Shown here: positions 56,901-64,000 of the stretch, piece by piece
Layout: each line of letters starts with the position of its first letter
Numbering within the stretch: position 1 is the first letter of the stretch
DNA from: Corythucha ciliata
Taxonomy: Eukaryota; Arthropoda; Insecta; Hemiptera; Tingidae
Assembly (NCBI GenBank): GCA_038030265.1
Contig: CM075937.1
Span: 17,732,001 to 17,796,000 of the forward strand
DNA length: 64,000 nucleotides
Direction of reading: 5' to 3'
Program-made: the position numbers and the translations under genes
Notes under the pieces: model-generated
Told to the model about the DNA's origin: nothing
What the model saw: only the letters and a program-made list of their open reading frames with translations
Database searches by the model: none

Positions 56901-57889
56901 TGAGATAGCTGAATGTCCGGTTTCGAGGATAAACAAACAGCCCCATAAGATTTCCATGATGTATTAAAAGTCTCTTGATCGTCATTTTGTCATCAATCGT
57001 TAAGAACAGGTGTCCCAACCTTTTATTTTTTCATCGAGAGAAAGAGATTCTTCATATACCATCCCACTCATGGGAGTGATAATTAATTTATATTACCTAT
57101 TCCCAGTTTTATTATTTCACTCCCTTTTTCTCAGGTTGTATTTTTACAATAAAAAAAATATTGCCATTGTTCTTATACCTTCTATAGCATTATTATTATT
57201 ATTATTATTATAATGCGCTGCTCACCTATAGGACTTCTAGGCCGCGGTACCGTTTTAATTAAAACATAACCCCTGAGTTTAATTGCATTTCTGAAGAGGA
57301 TAGTTTCTTCTTTTTTTTTTTTTTTTTTTTTTTTTATATCGCAATTTGTTTTACGAAGCATGCTCTCTATCTATTTTCTCTCGCTCGCCTGAAGTTCTAA
57401 ACAATTTTTTTTTTTTTTTTTTGTCGTTCTTTTTTAGTATCTACTCCCCACCAAAACACTAGAGTAGTAAGTAATTAAATATTCATGCCTATGTCGAAGG
57501 CTTTATTATAATCAAAAAAATATCACGTTCCTGCTTTGAGCTGGTCGTCTAAAAAACACGATAAAATTTAGTAATGCGTTTTTTTTTTTTTTTTTTTTTT
57601 TTTAATCTCTCAATTCTGTAGGTGCTCTACTTGAGTGTGCCGCATTTGGTAGCTGTAGCGACGAAACAAATTATGAATAGAAAAAATAAATAAAATAGAG
57701 TGTAACGTTTTTAGTGGCGTGCCCATGGGGAGGGTTTTGGGGGTCAGAATCCCTCCCAGACCACTTCAGCCCTGCATAGTTGAAAAATAACAAATAACGC
57801 GGGAAAATATTAATGAAATAAATGACCACAAAAAATAAAAGAACAAAAACAAAAAACAAGAGAAACGAGAAAACCCGGATTTGTTTGGC
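53968..57889. other. Non-coding with homopolymers and one inverted-pair arm
   Basis: The arm at about 54985-55095 is the inverse of 52395-52505 (GATAGACCAAGTACGTCA, then CACCTCTGTATATTCACC). An (ATT)n microsatellite lies at 57190-57211, with long T runs near 57308-57337, 57404-57422 and 57579-57603. No gene recognised. Confidence 0.5.
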
Positions 57890-57892
57890 CCT

Positions 57893-58005
57893 GAATACTT
57901 TCTGGACCATTCAAAAATGAATGAACACTTTCAGGACAATTCAAAAATGAATGAATACTTTCAGGGCCATTCAAAAATGAATGAATACTTTCAAGGCCAT
58001 TCAAA
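57893..58005 (+). repeat. Young 30-bp tandem repeat (3.5 units)
   Basis: CATTCAAAAATGAATGAATA plus CTTTCAGGGC repeats with few changes. As 30 bp is ten codons it yields ORFs in both strands (57881-58132 and 57810-58004) with a 10-residue repeat. A hairpin ACTTAGCGGG...CCCGCTAAGT follows at about 58009-58038. Confidence 0.9.
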
Positions 58006-58139
58006 GTTACTTAGCGGGGGCCATTCAGTCCCGCTAAGTACAGACCACGCTAAGTTCAGACCACTGACCAGGCGTGGATTTAGGATTTGCTCAAGGAAAG
58101 GGCTTGAGAAATTGCGTGCTTGGATCTACTAAAAATGGC

Positions 58140-59880
58140 TTGACAGCCATTTGGTAATTAAACATAATTATGAATAGCTAGTAACGAATAGGCTGACAAT
58201 ACTTGCGCCAAAATAACGCAAAACTGATTATTCGCGCCTTGGGAATAGATAAACTGACTATTTTTGCCCTGAAATTAGTCAAAATGACTTCACAAACCCT
58301 AAAAAATGGCTAAACCAATGATTCGTGCGGCTCTGAAAATTCCTGAAAGATCACGATACCAGCCATGAAAATTACTAAATCGACCAATCACGTGCCAAAA
58401 ACGACCAAAGTGACAGTGCGCGCCTATAGTGTGCGCGCGGACTACTTTGCGCCCTAAAAACTACTAAAGTAACTATTCACGGTCAGGAAAAGCATAAACA
58501 GATGATTCCTGTCATGTGATTTTACAAAATCGACTATTCGGATACCAAGAATGGCAAAAGTGGTCATTCCCGCCTTAAATTGATCACTTTCGACCTAAAA
58601 ATGGTAAAACTGACGATTCGCACCTTGATAATAGTTACCTATAAACTGTTTATATTGAAGTGCCGATTCCGCAGCTATAAAAAGACCACACTGATTTCAA
58701 ATGCCCTATAAAAATTGATTAACTGACATGGCCAAACTGGCAATTCGAGCGCGCTTCGATGGTGTAATGGATACAATGCTCGCTTCACAACCCAGAGGGC
58801 GTGGGTTCGAATCCAGCCATTGCCCATTACACTATAAGGCTGCGGCGAGCTGTGACACGGCACACCCGGCTTCGTGTGGGCGTTCCCGGCGATGTGCGTT
58901 CAACAAACCGCGCCCAGACCGAAACGCCCGCGTAGTACGACTGTGAAGGGCACAGTTAGATCTGGGTATGGCGTAGGAGCCCAAGTGAGGCTTAGGCGCC
59001 TGCCGGGTTCAAAGCCCGGCGACCCGACAAAAAAAAAAAAAAAAAAAAAAAACAAAACAAAAACAAAAAAAACTGGCAATTCTCGCTCTAATAAAGCGGA
59101 GTAACTGACCGTTCGGACCAAAAAATATCAAAGATGACGATTTGGGCCCTGAAAATAACACACTGACTATTCATGCCCTGAAAATGGCCGTAATGAGAGC
59201 ACTGTAAAACTGGCCAAACTGGCTATTCACGCCCTGAAATTGACAAACAATGACTCCATCGATGTGCCCTATAAGTAGTTAAACTGATGATTTCGCGCTT
59301 CGAAAAGGCCTAAATCGATTATTTCTGTCCTAAAAATAGCAAATTCGACGACTCGAGCGTCAAAAACTACCAAATTGAGCCTTCACGCTTCGAAAATTGA
59401 CGATTCGTGCCTTAAACAAAAAGAAAAAGAAAAGAAAAAGAAGAAGAAAAAAAAAAGATTGTTCACGCCCTAAAAATGGCATAATTGTACTGGCAATGTA
59501 GGCTTCACGCTATAGAAAAATGGCCAGCCTCATCATTTGCTCCCTACAGAGTCTGCAGATGGTGCTTAATGACGTTTCGGTCCTTCAGAAAGGCTATCTC
59601 TCGAGAATGGCTATTCTCGCCTTAAAACGATTGACCACTGGAGTTTGCGCACCAAACAGGGGCCGTCCCTACTTGCCAACTGATGCCCCCTCCCATTCAT
59701 TGGTTACCCGCACCTTAAGGACTGGATAAAATGACTACTCCAAAAATTGCTTGACTGGCTAATCACTTTCAAAAAATGGCCAAACGGACCATTCGTGCTC
59801 AGGAAATGACGAAACTTTGCAATTTGTGCTTCTAAAATGGCCCAACTGAGCCTTAGTGCCTGGAAAATGGCTAAGCTACG
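58140..59880 (-). repeat. 30-bp array, family B, reverse orientation
   Basis: Units read on the plus strand as AAACTGACTATTCGCGCC then CTGAAAATGGC. The array is interrupted by the SINE at 58747-59069. Related forward arrays lie at 24070-24790 and 62470-64000. An AG-rich low-complexity tract lies at 59419-59458. Confidence 0.9.
58734..59082 (+). mobile_element. Dimeric tRNA-like SINE with poly(A) tail and perfect 13-bp target duplication
   Basis: The SINE is 58747-59069. The 5' part has a perfect A box (TGGTGTAATGG) and B box (GGTTCGAATCC), with the anticodon loop TTCACAA resembling tRNA-Val. About 170 bp downstream a second B-box-like GGTTCAAAGCC sits in a strong T-arm hairpin (GCCGGG/CCCGGC), followed by 24 A at 59029-59052 and an A-rich tail. 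AAACTGGCAATTC flanks it at 58734-58746 and 59070-59082. It landed inside a family B unit. ORFs 58728-58946 and 58900-59121 are accidental. Confidence 0.93.
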
Positions 59881-60026
59881 GACGAATACCAGTTTGGGGG
59901 AGGGGGTCTATTACTAACAGATTCTTGAGCTTCGAAATTAACTGTTTCGTTATCGAATGATCGCATGCACAGGCTGTTTATAGCGTCAAATTAACTTCGA
60001 GTTTAGGGGATTTAACGATTTCCTGG

Positions 60027-60120
60027 CCTTTTCCGGAGCCAACGTGAGACCTGGGACTCGAACCCATCTAGCACAGTCAGAAGGAGGGAGCTCAAACCCT
60101 CTGAGCCCCTCCCTGGATCC
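60027..60120 (-). mobile_element. tRNA-like SINE head, minus strand
   Basis: On the minus strand an A-box-like GGCTCAGAGGG (60098-60108) and a perfect B box GGTTCGAGTCC (within 60053-60065) are correctly spaced, followed by TCTCACGTTGGCTCCGGAAA, a segment also found at 24015-24040. No clean ends or target duplication were found, so it is probably an old copy. Confidence 0.65.
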
Positions 60121-60544
60121 GCGCAACCGCCACTGACGATGGCTTTTCAAGCAGGAAACTGTCATTTCTCACCGCATAAGAGTCAGACGGGTTTTTGCGC
60201 GTGGAAGGCGCGGAGAGATAAGCCCGGGGTGTAGTAACGAAAGTCCTGAAGTCCTAGGAAGAGACTCAACGCACGCGAATCTCACTGAGCCGCTCCTGAC
60301 ACAATAGAAATCGGCCGAAACCAACGACATTGACGTTCATTTCGGTCTGATTCATATAACGATGCTGTTGGGTTAGTGGCCTAGCCCGGCTATACATTCC
60401 GCATTTTTGACTATTCCCCGAGGGACTCATAAACCGCATTCGGCTTAATACGAAAAATTCAGCCTGAAAACTCGCCCCAATAAAAAGTTCCTGGGCACGC
60501 CACTGTATTGGGGACGTCAGCTTTGACGCGAAATCGTCTTTTTT
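60121..60544. other. Non-coding spacer
   Basis: No gene recognised. The phrase GGGCACGCCACTGTATTGGGG near 60494 resembles GTGGCGTGCCCAT at 57715 and 18066, so it is probably the end of another dispersed repeat. Confidence 0.4.
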
Positions 60545-60655
60545 GGTTTAATATCGTCTCATTTGGGAACAAATCGTCAGTATTGTGGTGAAATCATCGG
60601 TATATTGTGGAGAAATTGTCAGTATTGTGATGAAATTGTCAATACTGTTTGTCGT
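60545..60655 (+). repeat. Short array with family D-like 20-22-bp units
   Basis: ATTGTGGTGAAATCATCGGT, then a 22-bp unit, then ATTGTGATGAAATTGTCAAT. This resembles family D at 46139-46830. Confidence 0.75.
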
Positions 60656-60739
60656 CGCAGCCTTTGTTTTGTTTATCAGTTTGTTTGTTTAGCAGCCCTT
60701 GTTTTGTTTATCAGAAAACTCTGTGAGTATTCGTCAGTC

Positions 60740-61510
60740 TTTTGGCGCTATTTGATACCAGCTAGCCTGGGATTCACCGCCATAATATATGCCCCGCAAC
60801 TGGCATTTGTGCTAAAATTAAGACTCGAAAATCTCCATTTTACCGATATTCAGCCAGGAAACTTCCAATTTCGTAGACATTTGCCTGGCTTTGTTCAGAT
60901 GAGGCCGGTTAGACAGCATTTTACCGCCACAGAAAAGGCCGCCTGAAACCTGCATTTTTTCGTAAATAAAAATTTAAGACCCTAAACTTGATTTAAAAAG
61001 GAATCAAGGCCCGAACGTCGCATTGCCGCGGATATTTGCGGAACTTCCATTTTCCGGGGTATTCTTTCGCCTCCGGGCTTTGTTGAAGCAAAGCTTAAAT
61101 TGAAGACCACGAAACTTTCAATTTCTCGAATATACAGCCAAGAAACAGTCCGCTCCCACCAAAAAACACCATACTTCCTTATCTAAAGGGAACAGCGAAG
61201 TAAAAATGACCGAAACTCGCAATCTCTTTGAAAATAGGACGCCAAACTTGCATTGATCCAAATTTTCATCCACTGTTGGAGCTATATGTTGCAATTTCGT
61301 AGTGGGGGGGGGGGAGCGAAAGCGCTGTCCCTCGTGGCTCGAGATCTGAGCCCACAAATAACAGTTTTGCAAACTTTCAATTTCACGGATATTTACTTCT
61401 GAAACTTGCATTTTCTACTATGTTATTACCCCTAACTTGTAATTTCGTAGACATACAGCCAGCAAACTTAAAATGTCGTTAATTTAGGACCCACACTTGC
61501 AAACTCGATG
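60740..61510 (+). repeat. 30-bp array, family F
   Basis: Units of GAAACTTGCAATTTCGTAGA plus CATTTAGCCA at 30-bp spacing, strongly diverged. Units return at about 62090-62260. ORFs 60563-60946 and 61118-61411 are products of it. Confidence 0.85.
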
Positions 61511-61716
61511 CTTCGCGCTTAAAGTTGCACGTCTGGTGGGAACTCTCTAACATCTTTCACGTTCATCTTTAAACAGGTCTGTCAGGCTCAGCAGTGCGAC
61601 GCGATTTCCCCAGTCAACATTTTCACCCACACTGTTAGCTGCACTAGCTCTGGTGAGCCTGGTCGCTTTCCCGACTCGGTTTTGCCTGGTATTAGGTCTA
61701 GCGCGAGGGGTGAGTA

Positions 61717-61880
61717 TCGTGGGAAAGCCTTTAAAAAGCCTTTGAAAGACTTTGAGAGCCTATGAACGTCTTAGAGAGTCTTGAAGAGCCTTCTGGCAAA
61801 TGAACTGAAATCCTACGGAAACTTTTGGAGTCTTAGCAAACCTTCAAAAGCCTTGGAAAGCCGAAGGAATATTCAGAAAT
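61717..61880 (+). repeat. 10-bp array
   Basis: Consecutive decamers AAGCCTTTGA, AAGACTTTGA, GAGCCTATGA, ACGTCTTAGA, GAGTCTTGAA, GAGCCTTCTG follow each other without gaps, then drift. This is the shortest of the unit sizes seen. Confidence 0.85.
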
Positions 61881-62469
61881 GTTTAGCGAGCCTAGTAGAG
61901 TGAACATTAACATTAAGTTGATCAACCATTAGCTGTTGTTATTAACTTGTTTTTATGCGTCGAACTGTTGTGTTCTACTTTCCATGGCAAGCGAGTCCCG
62001 CTTTTGTCCTTCTCTTTCGTGCCAGACGTCCTCGGAAACTACTTTTACATTTGGTCACCCAACGTGAATTTCAGACAGGGTGCTCCTAATTTCATTGAAA
62101 TTTGCCTCCAAAATTTTGCAATTTTATTGTTTTTCGTCAGGGCTAGCCCGGAATCCATAATCACTTTGAAGAAAATCCCGAAACTTTCAAATTCCCGTAT
62201 ATTTAGACACGCAACTTGCAATTTCGAGGGCATTTAGACGTGAAACTTAAATTTCGCTCCAACTATAACTAGCTCCAAATGATGTAATTTTGTGGCTATA
62301 TTCTTCAACGTATCGCACATTTCTTCAGCTGTGAAGAGTATTTTTCCTTAATTTCAGCCGTGAATTAGCGCTTTTTATAAAATTAAGAAAAATCGCTCAT
62401 TCACGGCTAAAAGGGAGAAAACTGCTACCCAAATGGCGGCTTAAAAAAAGAAGAAACCCAGGTGCTCCG
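61881..62469. repeat. Spacer, family F remnant and short family A fragment
   Basis: 61881-62089 is unique. 62090-62260 has family F units. 62340-62420 has two or three family A units, one forward (AATTTCAGCCGTGAATTAGC) followed by a reverse one (AATCGCTCATTCACGGCTAA), a miniature version of the opposed arrangement at 3.9-8.6 kb. Confidence 0.7.
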
Positions 62470-63900
62470 ACCATCGTTTATTGAATAGTCGGTTTTGCCA
62501 TTTTTTGAGCACGAATTGTTCTTGCCAGCCATTTTTCAGGCGGGAATAGTTAGTATGCCCAATATTAGATCGCGAACAGCCGCAGACAAACCATTTTATA
62601 GGGCCATATCAGTCTGTGCATCAGAACGGAGAAGCGTTACCAGAAGTTAAATGGGTGGAGAGGGAGGCGGGGTCGATTAGTTGCTAACGTGACGAGGTGA
62701 CGACGCCGTCGGTGCGGGAACTAATGCTCCGATTATGGGGCGTCAAATAGTGAATTATTCCATTAGGGTGCCAATAGCCAGTTTGGCCATTTTATGGGTG
62801 CTGATAGTCCGTTTATACATTTTTCATTACTCTATTTGTAGGGCGCGAATTGAGTCACATTTGTCAATTTTGGGGCGTGACTGAAGAGTTTGACTATTTC
62901 TAGGGCACAATTAAATCGGCATTTTCAAGGCACGAACTGTAATTTTGCCCATTTTGAGAGCTAATTGAGTTAGATTCGGAAATTTTATAGCACAAATTGT
63001 TGGTTTAGCAATTTTCAAGGAACAAATGGCCCAATTTGTTCATATTTATAGTGCCAAGTGAGTCAGATTTGCCAATTTTATGGCGTGAATAGCCGGTTTG
63101 GCTGCTTGAGGGGCACGATCTGTCAGTTTGACCATTTTTGGTGCACGAATGGTTTGGTTTGCAATTTTTAGGACACTATAGCCAATTGAGTCAGACTTGC
63201 TAATTCCAGGGCGCGAATAGCCAGCTTAAAATTAGCCTTTACTGACGCAGTCGATTTTATAGAGCATGAATACCCAGTTTGGTCATTTAGCAGCAGTTTG
63301 GAGTTCCAAACTCGATCGGTTTCCATTTTCCGGGCACAAATATAATCAATTTACGCACTTTCGTGTCTCAAATATTCAATTTAGCCATTTTTGGTGTGAA
63401 TTTGAGTCAAATTTGCCAATTTTGTAGCCGTGATTAGAGAGTTTGGCTACTTGTACGGCACACTTTTAAATCGGCAGTTTAGGCACTTTCAAGGCGCGAA
63501 TCATAAATTTGTCCAATTTTTAGGCCATGTGAGTTAGATTTGCCAATTTTAGGACACGAATTGTCAGTTTAGCCAATTTCGAGGAGCCAAGGGTCAGTTT
63601 GGCAATTTCTAGAGCGCAAAATATAGTTCTTTCTGCCATTTCTGGGCATGAATATCGTCTGTTTTAGGCATTCTACTCAGTCAGTTTAATAATTTTAGGG
63701 GTGATTTTGAGTCAGATTTACCAAATTTTGGGGCGTGCAGAGCCAGTTGGGATATTTTCAGGGCATGAGTCTTCTCTTTGGGCATTTTAAATGCGCGAAT
63801 CGACGTAGTACAGCCATTCTAGAGTGATTTCAGGCTTTGAATAGTCAGTGTGATTTTTTCATGGCATAAATAGTCAGTTTAGAGCCAGGTCGACAATATT
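62470..63900 (+). repeat. 30-bp array, family B, forward orientation
   Basis: Units of AGTTTGGCCATTTTTAGGGC plus GCGAATAGTC, for example adjacent 30-bp units around 63098-63160. Divergence is high but the words GCCATTTT and GCGAATAGTC persist to about 63880. The array stops near 63900, followed by about 100 bp of unique sequence to the window edge. Confidence 0.9.
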
Positions 63901-64000
63901 CGTTTAAGCGTTGTTAATGGGTTGAGCGATTTTGTTTACAAAATGCTAAATTATGGTAAGGTTATATGCTCTTATGCTCAGCTTAGGACTAAATGGAACT

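Noticed and set aside
57881..58132. 83-residue repeat-containing ORF (and its minus-strand partner)
   Set aside because: A 30-bp tandem repeat without stops opens both strands. There is no start context, domain or conservation evidence.
58750..58825. Functional tRNA-Val gene
   Set aside because: The A and B boxes are good but the anticodon stem is poor, and the sequence continues into a SINE body with poly(A) and target duplications.

Overview
The window looks like a gene-poor, repeat-saturated stretch of an arthropod nuclear genome (insect or crustacean; I cannot name the species). Four spliced coding blocks on the minus strand read as one cell-adhesion receptor of the sidestep family: Ig, Ig, fibronectin III, then transmembrane plus the start of the cytoplasmic tail. 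All use phase-1 introns with good splice sites. The gene kind, R1- and Jockey-clade retrotransposons, Ty3/gypsy remains, a Tigger/pogo DNA transposon and tRNA-derived SINEs all fit an arthropod. I see no prokaryotic operons, CRISPR arrays or rRNA.

Layout. 0.7-8.6 kb: a very long degenerate array of 30-bp units, first in forward then in reverse orientation, split on its left side by a 2.9-kb Tigger element (939-3865) that has its own 5'UTR intron and a C-terminal PHD finger but is broken by two frameshifts and a stop. 9.6-9.85 kb: transmembrane exon of the host gene. 10.9-14.4 kb: two more array families with nested hairpin elements. 15.0-15.25 kb: a tRNA-Ser-like SINE. 19.0-19.4 kb: fibronectin III exon. 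20.9-25.1 kb: mixed direct and inverted repeats, a 115-bp MITE, a decayed Jockey-like reverse transcriptase, an array and a 279-bp MITE. 27.6-27.9 kb: a foldback element enclosing a tRNA-like core. 30.4-31.7 kb: a second locus of the first array family. 31.8-32.7 kb: two Ig exons.

33.9-46.1 kb is a stack of retroelement remains, all on the minus strand: an R1-clade element (zinc-knuckle ORF1 end, endonuclease, reverse transcriptase), a short element rich in GGGCGAG words, and a mosaic of Jockey and gypsy pieces interrupted by a foldback element. 46.1-58 kb is non-coding, with a 20-bp array, a 728-bp terminal-inverted-repeat element, two further foldback or MITE elements and a second SINE of the tRNA-Ser type. 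58.1-64 kb is again mostly 30-bp arrays, containing a recent dimeric tRNA-like SINE with a perfect 13-bp target duplication.

The most striking signal is not a gene. About one fifth of the window consists of at least six unrelated families of strongly diverged short tandem units whose lengths fall at 10, 20 or 30 bp, whatever the sequence of the unit. Most ORFs in the window are by-products of these arrays, because 30 bp is a multiple of three. All coordinates and base counts were read by eye, with no alignment or database search.
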